Positions 34,020-46,495 of a stretch of DNA of 64,000 nt are shown piece by piece. The stretch is from Plasmodium coatneyi (taxonomy: Eukaryota; Apicomplexa; Aconoidasida; Haemosporida; Plasmodiidae), in NCBI RefSeq assembly GCF_001680005.1, contig NC_033567.1, positions 1,612,001-1,676,000 of the forward strand, in the 5' to 3' direction. The notes under the pieces were generated by a model that made no database searches, had not been told where the DNA came from, and saw only the letters and a list, made by a program, of their open reading frames with translations. Made by a program: the position numbers and the translations under genes. The first letter of the stretch is position 1. The number at the start of each line of letters is the position of its first letter.

Positions 34020-37000
34020 ATTTTACTACGCATACAAATATCCAAGTACCCGTGCACACGAGTTATTATGTCCTTTTACAAATCAACGAAAATGTGTTTA
34101 TGCTTTTTCAACACATTAACTCTGCGCTTTGTTTTTTGGATCTGCACTTCATTTATTTCCTCCCTCTGTGGAGTTTCCCAATGTGCGCAAAAAAAAAAAA
34201 AAAAAAAAAGAAAAGGGGGAGTCACCCAAAATAGTGAGCACTAGAACTGCCTTCCACTATTTATATTTCTCCTTTGATCTCCCACTATGTAATGATAAAA
34301 TGGTACAGCACACACGGCAAAGAAATAATGCATGCAATATGTTTGGGGGTGCGGGGAAAGGAAAAAAAAAAAATTACCCACCAGAGGTCACGCAACAATG
34401 TGATACATTCATATGTATACTTCACATCTACATACTCACGTTCGCTTCTGTGCGTGCATGCATTTTTCTCTTTATAACGAACTACGGTTGTTAGCGTTAT
34501 CAGAGTTGTCAGAGTTTTATGACCTGTGATAACTACACCGCACGCACAAAAGTACATACATACTTATATATGTAAGGCGCACGTGAAAGCTTCGGCAGAA
34601 AACTGGGCACTCGCATACAGTGTTGTAAGGGCGTTCCCAGTTTTTACTTCCTTCTTTTCAATCCGACATCGGCATTTAAGCATTCACGCGATTAGGCCTA
34701 TCTAGCAAGCATAACCTCTCGCATAGGTATAGGCAGTAACCATATGGAAAATACGTGGCTAGGTAAAAACACCCGGACGTGGTTTGTGTACTGAGAAAAA
34801 AAAAAACTGCGTCCCTTTTTTTCCCTCGGCGTATGAACAGAATAATTGTTAATAAGCATCTCAAACGCTTTCTGTGCGTAGGAAAATGTACATTTTTCTA
34901 TTCATATGAAGGTACATATTGGGGAAAATACAATAGATTTATTTTTATGCTTCCCTGTTTTTATGTTTTTTTTTTTTTTTTTTTTTCATTCTCTAATACA
35001 GCTCGTAACTTGGCATAATGGTCACCGTAATAAAATGTACATAAAATATGCATATGAAAAAGGGTACATAAATATATATGTACTCGTGGAAATGATGTTT
35101 TGGCATATATAAACTGTGCTTACTCGTTAAATTGAAAAAAATAAATAAATAAAAATAAAAAGCGTGAATTCACAATTTTAACGAAAGTGGAAATATAATG
35201 GAAAAACATATGAATTGTAAAAATGTAACCAATGTGGCACGGATATATATATATATATTTTTTTTAACCACTTCGTCGTACGTTATGGAATGCATATCCA
35301 ATGTATATTTATATATTATACTTCCCGTTTCACGTGAAGCATTTTTTTCAAGTGACTTTTTTGCTAGGCTTAAAAATGTAACATTATTATGTATACTCTA
35401 TGCAGCACGTACGGTATGGTACATGACTTGAAAACAGGGGCACCTATCACATATATAGCGACCATTTATGGGGCGCAGTCCCGCACAAGTAACCTGGGGG
35501 CGTTCATTCATATAGAAGAAGCGAAAGCAGAATCTCGCCTTCTTTTTTTTTTTTTAGCTGCATAACGTATCACTGTCACATATATACGCAACGGTCATGT
35601 GGGGATAATATTTGCACTTTGCGCTAGAGGTATGCATACGCAAGTATATATACTGCAACTTTTTTTATTTTCCCTTTTTGCACCTGCAAGTAGGGTGTTC
35701 GCGACGAGGTCAAGAATCCGCGGCAATTGTGAAGAATAATTCGGGGCTATAAAGGAAGTATGCACAGAAAATGGGGATTACCTAAATTATACTATGTAGT
35801 ACGGCAAGAAGAAATCACGCCCGTGTTGTGCAAAAAAAAATGTACATCATCACGATATGAATTTTGTATTATTATATGCGTGACGGTACATTTTGGGGAA
35901 GGGGTAAAAAAAATACTTTATATTAACTCCGACAGGTAAAAAAAGTACTTCCAAGGGGGGCAGCTTTTTTAAGCACCCCCGGTTATTCAAATATTGCCGA
36001 AAAAGGGGCAAAAATGCATCAGTATATAATATATCCATAGCATATGTAATATCATGCAGTTATATTCCATATGCTTATCTATATAACTATACATGTATTC
36101 ATATCGGCATACCACTTCCCAAATGATGCACTGCTGACGTATCTTTACTCAGTCATATCAAGGTATAATATATATTGTGGCAGAACTACGGGAAAATAGG
36201 CTGCCTCTCGCAGGGGTTAAACAGTTCACAACGGAAAAATACTTTCTTATGTTGGCACGATGGGGAAAATAGTAGTGTACCTTGCGGCGGGTCAGGCCAC
36301 TTGCATTTTTTGCGGGGAAATACAAATAAATACGTTTCCATTTTAGCACATATTCGCCATATGTAAATTGGGACCCCCCGCATGACCTGAACATGTCTAC
36401 ATTTGAATTACTCCCAATGTTGTGGTTGGTACATTTCTTACATTACTTTAACACCATTGGCACAGCGAAAAGAATGACCAACCGCATATATATATTTTCA
36501 TGCCCACGAATGCTACCTTCTGTAGGGGTGTTTACCAATTTTTAGTATTACATTATACGTTGTTTTACGCACAATTTTTTTCTACTTTTATCCATACCTT
36601 TTTTTTAATTCTTCTGAGAAAGATTAACACGGTTACGTAAAATTAGTTTACCTATTTTTTTCATAAAGGAAAAATAAATTAAACGGTGAAGGTGTACTCC
36701 ATTTGACTGCAACGGGTTTTACATTTCCCACGCTTTCCCTGTAACACACACTTGTTGCACGTACATTTCGAGATAAAAAGGTACAAAGCATGGCAAAATG
36801 GGAACTCATTCCCTCCCCAACATGATATGTTTAACAAAACCATTTTAAAGCCCGCAAAGCAATTCACCAATTTCTTTAACCTGCTGTGTGGGTTTATTAA
36901 AAGGTGGAACAAAACACATCACGGTTGTATGTTCAATGTCATTTTTGCTAAGTGATCATTCGGATGCGTAAAAAAGGCGCAATTCTGCAAAGCGCCACTT

Positions 37001-37779
37001 TGTCTGTATGATTAATTATTTGCACGTAGCACGCATTACATGCATATATTTTTTTTTTCCTGCAACGTGAAAAAGGCAGCCACGAACAGCATAGGGAAGA
37101 AGTTTATAAAAAAAAAAAACAATTTGCAAAAATAAAAAAAAAAAAAAAAAAGATGAAATGTGAAATGTGAAACCATTTGCGCGCAAATCGGAAACATTTT
37201 AACCAAGTGGCAAACTCAGCTTAAATTTATTTCCACGTTTAGCAGCTCACTCGTTTTTGAAGCTGTTAATTCTGTGATGTGTATTCGTGTATAACCATTC
37301 GCGCGGGAAAAGAATTGCAAAAATAAAAAACGCCTTTTCATGTGTCATGCAGCACACAGCTGTTTAGTTTATGTCCCATTTGCTCATTCATTTATTTTTC
37401 CGCTTTCGTTTTGTTAGCCCTTTTCTTTACCACTCCATATTCACCTTATTTTGCTCAAGCGTTTTTTAGTCTGCCACTTTTAATGGCCATTCCGTATGTC
37501 ATTTTTTTTCTTTAAATGTAAGCAAGTTGAGTGATAATCGTGTCAGGCGCGTAACTGGAATGCCTTTCTCCCCCCTGTGCAACGTTTTTTTTTTTTTTTT
37601 TTCCCCATTATGAGGGAAAACATACGTAGATAAGTATGCGCAAATAACGTTGACCAGAAGAGTAGCATTTTTTCAAATTGACACATGTATGTTTGTGTTT
37701 GCGCGTTTGCATTTATGAGGCCACCCACCCCATCGCACGTTTGTGCTTCATCCTGTTTAAGTGAAAAAAGGAAAGGAAA
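34020..37779. promoter_or_regulatory. Large divergent intergenic region between eIF3a and SDHB
   Basis: 3.76 kb between two start codons. It contains A and T runs (34188-34209, 34968-34986), an ATATAT tract (35240-35260), an A/T-rich stretch at 37100-37155 and a TGCATGCA octamer at 34455. Frames around 36160-36400 and 36680-36950 are open on both strands, but I cannot assign them to any family. No RNA gene was recognised. Confidence 0.45.
34455..34462. promoter_or_regulatory. TGCATGCA palindrome, ApiAP2-type site
   Basis: The octamer TGCATGCA is a perfect palindrome known as a binding motif of Plasmodium ApiAP2 factors such as AP2-EXP. It sits about 440 bases upstream of the eIF3a start. A single octamer can occur by chance. 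Confidence 0.25.
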
Positions 37780-38808
37780 ATGAAAATGGCGACGGTGGCT
37801 CGTGTGGCGAACATGCCAAGGATGACACGCATGACGCGAGCAATGGGAACCATTGTAGCTGTGGGGAGGAGCGCCCCCAAGCGAGCAGCAGACCCGCACA
37901 ACTACAAACTGTGGACATTCCTAAACAAGGAACGATTCATGTCAACCGCACAAAACACAACCATGAACCCAACCACAGGGAAAGACGAATCTGTAAAAGA
38001 AAAGTCTGACCGTGCTGGAAATACCATACAACAAAATGAACTGAAGAAATTTTCCATATTTCGTTACAACCCACAGAATAATAAAAGACCCCAAATGGAA
38101 ACATTTGAAGTAGATATAGATAACTGTGGACCCATGGTTTTGGATGTCCTGATTAAGATAAAAGATGAAATAGATTCTACGTTATCCTTCAGGAGGAGTT
38201 GTCGTGAAGGTATCTGTGGCAGCTGTGCCATGAACATAAATGGAAAAAACGGGTTAGCATGTTTAACTGAAGTAAATAAAGACAAAAAGGAAGTCACCGA
38301 AATTCACCCTCTGCCCAATTTATACATTATAAAAGACCTAGTTCCAGATTTAACAAATTTTTATAATCAATATAAATCTATTGATCCTTGGTTGAAGAGA
38401 AAAACGAAAAAAGAAAAAGGGCAGAAAGAATTTTACCAATCTATTGAGGATAGGAAAAAATTAGATGGCTTATATGAATGCATTATGTGTGCATCTTGTT
38501 CCACTTCGTGTCCTTCTTATTGGTGGAACCCGGAATATTATTTAGGCCCTGCCACGCTAATGCAAGCCTATCGATGGATTGTCGACAGTAGGGACGAATA
38601 TACAAAAGAACGTCTAATGGAAGTTAATGACACAATGAAGTTGTACAGGTGCCATGGTATCATGAATTGTACCCTTTGCTGCCCGAAAGGCCTGGACCCA
38701 GCCAAAGCAATCAGAAATATGAAAGAGTTGGTGCAGGAAAATTTTTCCAAGGAAAGTGTAAAATCGCATGCAAATTATGTGAAGGAAAAGATGGAGAAAA
38801 CCAAGTAG
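37780..38808 (+). CDS. SDHB: Succinate dehydrogenase iron-sulfur subunit (SDHB)
   Basis: A 342-residue subunit of mitochondrial complex II that passes electrons from the flavoprotein to ubiquinone. The 2Fe-2S cysteines are in CREGICGSCAMNINGKNGLA plus C (C141, C146, C149, C161). The 4Fe-4S/3Fe-4S cysteines are in CIMCASCSTSCPSYWW (C234, C237, C240, C244) and in CHGIMNCTLCCPKGLDPAKA (C291, C297, C301). The first 60 residues are rich in R, A, M and T (MKMATVARVANMPRMTRMTR), a typical mitochondrial presequence, so the first ATG is right or within two codons. No intron is needed. All cluster ligands are present and the length is near the P. falciparum protein (321 residues). Gene order matches PF3D7_1212800. 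Confidence 0.97.
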   Translation: MKMATVARVANMPRMTRMTRAMGTIVAVGRSAPKRAADPHNYKLWTFLNKERFMSTAQNTTMNPTTGKDESVKEKSDRAGNTIQQNELKKFSIFRYNPQNNKRPQMETFEVDIDNCGPMVLDVLIKIKDEIDSTLSFRRSCREGICGSCAMNINGKNGLACLTEVNKDKKEVTEIHPLPNLYIIKDLVPDLTNFYNQYKSIDPWLKRKTKKEKGQKEFYQSIEDRKKLDGLYECIMCASCSTSCPSYWWNPEYYLGPATLMQAYRWIVDSRDEYTKERLMEVNDTMKLYRCHGIMNCTLCCPKGLDPAKAIRNMKELVQENFSKESVKSHANYVKEKMEKTK

Positions 38809-41191
38809 CACAGGTGAGGGGGGGAAACCCGGGAAAAGACATAGTAACATTCATGGAAGGGAACATCAATGCATTTTTTCCCTACTACAAAATGATAAGT
38901 CTAAACTGTAAATACAAATTAGTACATCCATTTTAACCTAGCGTATTTTTGCGCATCTTTATGCATACAATGACACGTGTGCTTATTTATCTTCTTTTTT
39001 TTATATGCACATTTTTTCCTAAGATAAAATAACCAGAGCTGCTTCCTATTTTGTCACATCGTTTATGGTTCATTTTTTGTGTACGCCATATTTAGGTATA
39101 CTAAAAAATGTGCTTATATAAACACGTTTGTTGCTTATCCTAGCGAAAGCATATTTTTTTCTTTTTTTTTTTTGTTCACCAGGAAAATGTAACTTTTCTA
39201 TGTTACCAAACTATACTGTATAACAGGGTTAATATTTTACGTCCCCCTTTTTGTAACCCCCTCTTTGTTGCATCAAAAGGGTAAAGCGGCACAATGTTCT
39301 AGACATTGCATGGGGGGATTTGGCTGCAATATATATATGTATTTATTTCATCCTGGTGATACTTTAAAGTGGATACGCCGAGGATGATCAGGGAGGAGTC
39401 AACATCTTGACCCCTTTTTTCCGTCAAACGGGTTTGCCATATGAAAAGCGTATATCTGCGAAGGAATGGCGCTTTTTCTTTTCTCCTCAACATTTTATAT
39501 TTATTTAATACCTTGTATGTGAGTTGCTTTTGTTCGCTAATTTTCTTTCTCTCTTTTTTTTTTTTTTTATAAGGAGAGAAAGGACAAAAGATAAAACAAC
39601 GTAAAATGTATTAACTATAAGTGCATATGCTGGTAATATATGTACACAGGTAAGAATACAATCCGTTTGCGCATTCTTACTCTATGCATATAATACTGTT
39701 ACTTAAAAAAAAAAAAAAAATGAGGTAAAAATGGGCAGGAAAAAGTGGGAAGGTTAAATTCCTCACTTTTACGAACCGTAGAAATGTACAAAATTGTTGA
39801 ATTAAACATGGAAAAATGAATAACATAGAGGTGAAATTATTGGCACAAAAAAATTGCCTCCAAAAAAAAAAAATAACTGCATAGAATGGTGCGCTTATAT
39901 GTGTACATGTACACACATGTCTACACATACATATATATAGGTATATATCCACGCACTGACAAAATAAGCTTCTTCCGTTTCGTCAACTGATATGTGTTTC
40001 TTCCTGAACTTGCATACACATTCTCCATATTTTGTCAAAAAAAATATATTTACATAAACTTACAAGGGATGCAAAAAAGACTTGCTTCCTTGCACTCCTT
40101 ACTCCTCTTTGCTGCTCCTTTCCCTTGATAAAAACGGAGAAAAAAGTAATTTCCCTCCATGTGCACTGTCCTCTTCTCTTCTGTGTTCAATTCCGCGTAG
40201 ACCCATGCAAGTGATACGTGCGAACGCAAAACAGTTGGACACGCGTGCATATTTTCACCAAAGTTGTTGCAGCACAACTGGGCATATATACGCAGCACTG
40301 ATGCATTGCATATATATACACAAGACATATACATTGTACATACAATTAAACAAGAAAAACATTTGAACTGAAAAAATAACTTGAGTAATGTTGCCTCTTC
40401 GTTTTCTACTAAACATTCACCAAACAAATTGGTTCTTCGTTCTATACTATTTTGTACAGGGGTACAGATAAGCTAACATTTCAACAATATGCTATTACAA
40501 CCTTTTTGTGGGAAACAATTTTTTGTGCACTACTTCGGCATGGAAATAATTGCACAGACATCATTTATCATCGGAACACCCGCTCCTCAATCGCTGACGT
40601 GACTTGATTTTTATGGGGAAAAAAAAAAAAAAAATTGGCTAGATAAGCTGGTGCGCTTCTTTCTCCAAATCGGTAACTCCCTTCAACCTCAAATATATGC
40701 AGATGGTGCATCATATTGGGGTATGGAAAAAAAAAAAAAAAAAAAATGGCCTTGGCATGCTCGGATCCTTCCTTTAGTGGCCATCAGTGGGTTTTTACGA
40801 ATCATGTGTTCCTCTTCATACAACGTTATAATACACTACTGGCTTGATTCTTAGCAACCTTCCTTACAATCCCCATTTCGATTATGCAGTGGGAGTCTAT
40901 ACCGCTTTATCATATTTTGTGCAAATCGGGGATAACCCGCTCAGGTTGTTATGTATACATGACGCTACTACAACGTCGTATAAATTTGCACGCATAAAAA
41001 CCTTTGCTAAGTGGTATGTGGTGCATCTCGCACTGGTGGGAGGGTGTGGCATATATATATAATAACAAGTGCGACTTTTGCCCAGTTTGGCGAACTTATA
41101 TTTTTCTGACGACCCTTGCGCCCCCTCCATTCAGGAAAATTCTAATGCTTATATGTGGCGCGAATTCTCCCCAATTAGCAAATAAACGCGG
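38809..41191. other. Convergent intergenic region between SDHB and bromodomain gene
   Basis: 2.4 kb containing both 3' ends. It has T-rich and A-rich runs (39547-39570, 39705-39720, 40620-40634, 40728-40746) and no supported coding frame. Confidence 0.5.
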
Positions 41192-44100
41192 TTAAATTTT
41201 CGCGTCGTAACCTTCCGCTATCAATTCCTTCTTGTTTAGGGGCACACTGGACTTGTGTTGCGTCAAGATGGCCTGTTGAATAACCTGCCCCTTCCATTCG
41301 GGCCAAGCAGAGCCAGAACTCTTGGGATCCTTCTTGCCGTTCTTTGGTCCATCCATGGAGGCTAAAAAATCAGCATGCCTTCCCATAACGTCATCCCTTA
41401 GATGTAAATTTTTCTTATTCTCATCAATCGGTTTGTACTGCGGTAGCGATTTTCTCTTGTTGTCGAAATATTTGTTTGTCATTACTTCTTTTTTCCGTTC
41501 GTTAGAAGATAACTGCCTCTTTACTTTTTTCCTGTTATACGAATCAGAGTCCATATCGGAGTCGCTATCCTCTGATGCGCTGTCCTCACTGGACGTAGAA
41601 TAGGTTGAAGAATCCGACGAGTTGGACGAAGAAGAATCGGACGAATTGGAAGACGAGGATAAATACCTATTTGTTCTCCTCTTATCAAAATGGAGATTAT
41701 TACTATTGTTACTGTTGTTACCTAGACTGTTGCTGCTTTTGAGGTAATTCTTGTTGTTCATATTTTTCATAGGCATTTTTCCCTTGGGCATAGTACAAGC
41801 ACCCCTTTGATCTGGTGGAATGAGAGAAGCTTTATACTGCTCCAAATTTATTCTACCCATATGGTTAATGTAAAGAAATATTCTTTTCTGCTTTTCAATG
41901 GACAACAAATCCGTGTCAAATGTAAAAAATCTATCGAACATGTGATTCTCCGCCAGTATGCCTAAATCATCTTGTATAATTTCTAATGCTGCCCTTCTTT
42001 GGTTTGGTGCTAATCTTCTTAAATTCTTAAAAAGTAAATTCACTTGATAATTATTTAACCCTTTATCATTTGCTCCAATTTTTTGGATGCCTGGTGGTTC
42101 GGGTATCGTTCCCATGCTGGGCGGTTCAAATTCTATACTATTATTATTGCTATTCATGTGGATATTACCACTACTACTGTTGTTATTTCCTACACCGTAG
42201 CAGTTATCCTTTTTGTTATTTACAAATTTGTCTCTTGCATTTTTTGATGACATGCTGGACATTTGCTTATTCATTTTGTTAAATCGGTTGTCCCCTGCCG
42301 CGGCGGATCCCTTTCGATTTGGCACTCCGTACATGTGATTCGACGGGTCCATGTTGTGATAGTCTGCATGGTTCCCTGTTGCCCCTCCTCCATGCATCAT
42401 CATCATGTTTTTCTTCCTAACTGTGTTGGCATTAGTAGCACTGTTATTCCTATTGTACCTTTTGTTACTGCGGTACTCATCGGAGCTTATTTCCTCACTG
42501 GAACTTGCACTGTAGCTACTACTACTACTGTGATGAAGATTTTCATCGTACTCATATTTCTCTTCCAAAATTTTATTATATTTGTTCATATCTAGATACA
42601 CAGAATTGGACCCCTTCGTAGATTCGTTGAGGATATTTTTCATTTCTGTGTGTTGTTTGACTAACTTATCGAACTCCTTGGCTAACTTGTAGGCATCATT
42701 CCAAACGCAGTTTTTCACCTTATGATAGGTGAAGGCATTAAAAAATATTTGTCGTACATCTTGTTGCCATTCAAATGGGTTATTGTACTTGTTCGTTAGG
42801 AGCTTATTTTCTATCGTCTCAAAATCCATGGGGTTTTTAATAACATTAAAATAATTTGGTATTCCATCCAGTTCTGGGTTTACTGGTTTTAAGAACCAGC
42901 AACATATTTCTTTCTTCTTTAATTTGTGTAATATTTTGAAGCACCAATTTTTCCAAGGGTTACCACCTTTGTAGATTCTTTTTTTGTACGTTCTTTTGTG
43001 TTGTTCATATTCGTCAACCGTGTCATCTTCCAGTATACTATTGTTGCTACTTCGTTGCCTCTTTTTTAGCGCTTCCTTTCCTCCTTCGATGGTGGTTCCT
43101 GAACCTGCCGCTCCGTGCTTATAATTACTGTTATGCATGGCTGCATTATTTTTACTACTACTACTTCCAACCGATTTGGACGATTTTCCCTTTCCAACAC
43201 TGGTAAATGCTCCATAGGCATTTTTATTCACACTACCGCTATCCATTTCGCCTTTAGCGACAGAACCCTTTTTGACCATACTGTTATTATTCCTCCCTTG
43301 TGCCATTTTATCGTTTTCACTCATTTTGGTGTTAACTCCCGAACCTTTGCTGCTGCCCACTTTGTTGTTATACGTCTGGCCTCCTCTGTATGCAGATGAA
43401 TCTAAAGCAGCCGTGCCATTGCTAACGTGATTATTACTCATATTACCGTACTTGTTATCATCATCGTTTAGGGAGCTCCTATTATCATCCTCGTAATTGT
43501 TGTATGCCGCTCCTCTTCTCCGGGTAATTTCCCTTTGCGTGTCATTATTATCCTTGGTAGTTGTGCTACTAGTTTCATCCTTCGAATAGTATGGATCAAA
43601 GGACTTCTTCGACTTTCTCTTACCCGCATCGTATATATTGTTCGACAAGGAGCAACGTAGATTCTTAATTTCATTCAAATGTCTCTTCGATATGGCGCTG
43701 TACGTGTTTCTCTTTTCGCTCCTGCTCTTTTCTGATGGGATTTCAAAAAATCGAAAACCCAACAAGTTAACTGTATTTGATATGTATTTGAATTCTTCAT
43801 CCGTTAGGTAAAGAATTCCTCTTTCGAAGCTCCTCACGTCGTCTACATTTTTGAAGAAGGCATTTTTATAATTCCCATTTGGTTCACTCGTTTTATCATT
43901 ATCCAATTGGGCATCTTCCATGGTGAGGTTTATGCCTGTATCGTTGCTGTCATTCTGTTCATCGGCTGCGTTATTATGAATGCCGCTGGGTTCGGCATTG
44001 TCATTATTCACTGAGTCAATATTCCCACTGTGGTTGTTTTCATTGCTCTCATTTAAATTATCATTATCATCATCATTGAGGAAATTCATATCATTTCCAT

Positions 44101-44389
44101 TATCGTCAATTGTGTTTTCATTAGAAAGGGATCTGTAGTTATTCATATTTTTATTATTGATATGCACATTTTTCAGCCCTATATGATCATTACTATTTTC
44201 ATTCTCCGAATCGACTAGATTATTTTCACTGTTAAAATGGTTCGCGCTTATGATAGCATTGTTAATATTGTCAGCACTTCCAACATGGCCAAGGTGGCTG
44301 TTGCTAATGTTGCTAATGCTGTCTATATTATTACTATCAATATTGTTATCATTCGATGCATTACTCATTTCGTCATTATTTATATTCAT
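41192..44389 (-). CDS. BDP2: Bromodomain protein, BDP2 orthologue
   Basis: A 1065-residue nuclear chromatin reader. Residues 1-170 are asparagine-rich low complexity. A bromodomain spans about 476-577: GNPWKNWCFKILHKLKKKEI, then FLKPVNPELDGIPNYFNVIK, NPMDFETIENKLL (the ZA loop and helix A), and the BC region. A NET-like domain lies at about 773-845 (LAPNQRRAALEIIQ, MFDRFFTFDTDLLSIEKQKR). The C terminus contains a serine/aspartate tract (about 915-960). Size and order beside SDHB agree with P. falciparum BDP2 (PF3D7_1212900). The usual acetyl-lysine-contacting Y-N pair at the BC loop appears as Y-H (NAFTYHKVKNCVWNDA), so binding may be atypical. Probably part of a transcription-associated complex at acetylated promoters (family knowledge). 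The start at 44389 is the first ATG; the Asn-rich N terminus makes it hard to verify. Confidence 0.9.
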   Translation of the reverse strand: MNINNDEMSNASNDNNIDSNNIDSISNISNSHLGHVGSADNINNAIISANHFNSENNLVDSENENSNDHIGLKNVHINNKNMNNYRSLSNENTIDDNGNDMNFLNDDDNDNLNESNENNHSGNIDSVNNDNAEPSGIHNNAADEQNDSNDTGINLTMEDAQLDNDKTSEPNGNYKNAFFKNVDDVRSFERGILYLTDEEFKYISNTVNLLGFRFFEIPSEKSRSEKRNTYSAISKRHLNEIKNLRCSLSNNIYDAGKRKSKKSFDPYYSKDETSSTTTKDNNDTQREITRRRGAAYNNYEDDNRSSLNDDDNKYGNMSNNHVSNGTAALDSSAYRGGQTYNNKVGSSKGSGVNTKMSENDKMAQGRNNNSMVKKGSVAKGEMDSGSVNKNAYGAFTSVGKGKSSKSVGSSSSKNNAAMHNSNYKHGAAGSGTTIEGGKEALKKRQRSSNNSILEDDTVDEYEQHKRTYKKRIYKGGNPWKNWCFKILHKLKKKEICCWFLKPVNPELDGIPNYFNVIKNPMDFETIENKLLTNKYNNPFEWQQDVRQIFFNAFTYHKVKNCVWNDAYKLAKEFDKLVKQHTEMKNILNESTKGSNSVYLDMNKYNKILEEKYEYDENLHHSSSSSYSASSSEEISSDEYRSNKRYNRNNSATNANTVRKKNMMMMHGGGATGNHADYHNMDPSNHMYGVPNRKGSAAAGDNRFNKMNKQMSSMSSKNARDKFVNNKKDNCYGVGNNNSSSGNIHMNSNNNSIEFEPPSMGTIPEPPGIQKIGANDKGLNNYQVNLLFKNLRRLAPNQRRAALEIIQDDLGILAENHMFDRFFTFDTDLLSIEKQKRIFLYINHMGRINLEQYKASLIPPDQRGACTMPKGKMPMKNMNNKNYLKSSNSLGNNSNNSNNLHFDKRRTNRYLSSSSNSSDSSSSNSSDSSTYSTSSEDSASEDSDSDMDSDSYNRKKVKRQLSSNERKKEVMTNKYFDNKRKSLPQYKPIDENKKNLHLRDDVMGRHADFLASMDGPKNGKKDPKSSGSAWPEWKGQVIQQAILTQHKSSVPLNKKELIAEGYDAKI

Positions 44390-45894
44390 CTTTTTATTCC
44401 ACTTGCTACACCACTATATGTGCTATGTCTGCTGCTTTCCTCTGCTGCTGACTTGTCATTTAGCGACTGGCTTCTTCTCTTTCCTCCCTTTTTTTGCTCA
44501 GCAATTTGCAATTGATTGCTACTTTGCTTTTGCTATTTGCGTTGCTACAATAGAATAAGTACGCGTCCAAATAGTGACATGATATATACATACTCATCTC
44601 ACCATATGAACGTGTCAACTATTCTACTACAGATACCGCTAAAGTTCGATCGAGAATGCCACTGTCACTAAGGTACTCCGTTTAATTATGCCAGAGGTAG
44701 CATTATTATGACATATGTTCAGAAGCGCTATAATTTTCACATTCAGAAATGCTTCCCACCTTCAGGATTTCGTTATAGCTAATTTCACTATTATTATTCA
44801 CGTTTGTCGTTTTACCTTATTTGCTTTGTATGCAGATTTAATATCATTGTTTCCGGAGTGTAAAGTGTATAGCATGAATTGGGATAGATTTTTTTTTTTG
44901 CTATGCTACCACACTGCGTTGTGTTTGCTTCTTCCGCCAGACGTGCTTCGCCACTACTGTTACACGCTGCCAACCAGTGTCCGTGCAACACGTTATATAT
45001 ATGTGAGTTGAATTATTTACGCTCTGTGATGCTGTGTAGATATCGTTCTTAACGTTTATTTTTTTCATGCGCAGTTAAAATGTATATAACAGGTTATAAT
45101 AACACTTGTACATTTCATTTTTTGCCGATATCAGTGCTTATCACACATATATGATCTTCTATCGGCGAAAAATGAAAATAATTTCGAGTTATTATAAGAT
45201 GGTATATAATGCGCACACGCAATATAAGAGGGTAAAATATATGTACGTAAAAACTGTAGGGGGGTATTGGGTACATTCATACAAGTACATATATTAGTGA
45301 ATGTACCGAAATATGTATGAGCGAACGTAAGCGTATGTTATATACACCATCCGTTTACTCATAAATGTAATCGTACGCAGGTAGGCAAACGCTCCTATAT
45401 GCATACTACGAACTCATACAGCTTTTTTAATTTTGTTGCACTTTTTTAAATTCACGTAAACATCTTTCGCTCCGCCTTCCCGCAGTGAATTGAACGGAGA
45501 TGGTCAAAATGTTCTAATTTGTTTTCTGCCTCGTTAAAGGCACCGTTTATTAATACACGTATATTTACTTGTATATAAGTACAAGTATTTACTTGCGTCA
45601 CAGTGTACGTATGTATACAAGCTTATACATGCAGTACAAAGGTGCATATATATATAATGCCGGTACGTACAAGGTATATATGGACACGCGCGTGTACTTG
45701 TACATGTACCCAGAGCACATATATTTGAATATACAATCATACAAAGTGTTATATAACATATATATTATATGAAAAAGGAGCCATATATATATGTACATAA
45801 AAATATATATCGCGTATTTTCACAATATGCAAAGGCGCTCCGCCCTAGAAAAAATACATTACATGGCCTTTCTCATATGCATACAAAAAAAAGA

Positions 45895-46495
45895 AAAAAT
45901 AAATAAAATGCAAAGTTTTAAAGATATGTAAAAATTGTATGTTTGTATTTTATTTTTTTTGTTTTCAAAACAAAAAAAGCGCACTTATATGTATAAATAA
46001 ATGGCATAAATATATGTTCTTTTGTTAATTTTTTTCTTTTTACTCTTTTAACGTATAATCACAAAATGTAGTAAATATTGTTATACTTTTTTTATTTAAA
46101 ATTTTTTTTTTTTTTTTTAAATTTGATTTTTTTTTTTTTAATTTTTTTTCAATTTCGGAATTATTTTCTTCTCTAAAATTTTTTTTTTTGACGTATGCGC
46201 ACTAGTAAATATGGGCCCAAATATAGTATTCATTTCGCGGTATGTATTCCGCAATAAGAATTCCAAATATATGCATTTCGTACATACGTATTATTATTGC
46301 GTATATATTTTATATGTAAATATATCTTTCTTCCTTTTCTTTTTTTTTCAAATTAAAAAAAATAAATAAAAAATGCCCTAACATGCAATTTAAAAAATAA
46401 ATTTTATAGGCCTTTTTTTTTTTATGCTGTACTTATATATGACATACATAAAAAAATTGCATAAACATTGAAACGTTTTTTTTTTTTTTTGGCAG
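45895..46495. other. Locally AT-rich stretch (about 80% AT)
   Basis: By hand count, 600 bases here hold about 20% GC, and 45901-46140 about 15%. Long A and T runs dominate. This is well above the surrounding AT content but below the roughly 97% of Plasmodium centromere cores, and it is short. It may be a promoter or replication-origin-like element. Confidence 0.5.

Noticed and set aside
45895..46495. Centromere
   Set aside because: Too short and only about 80% AT; Plasmodium centromere cores are longer and near 97% AT.
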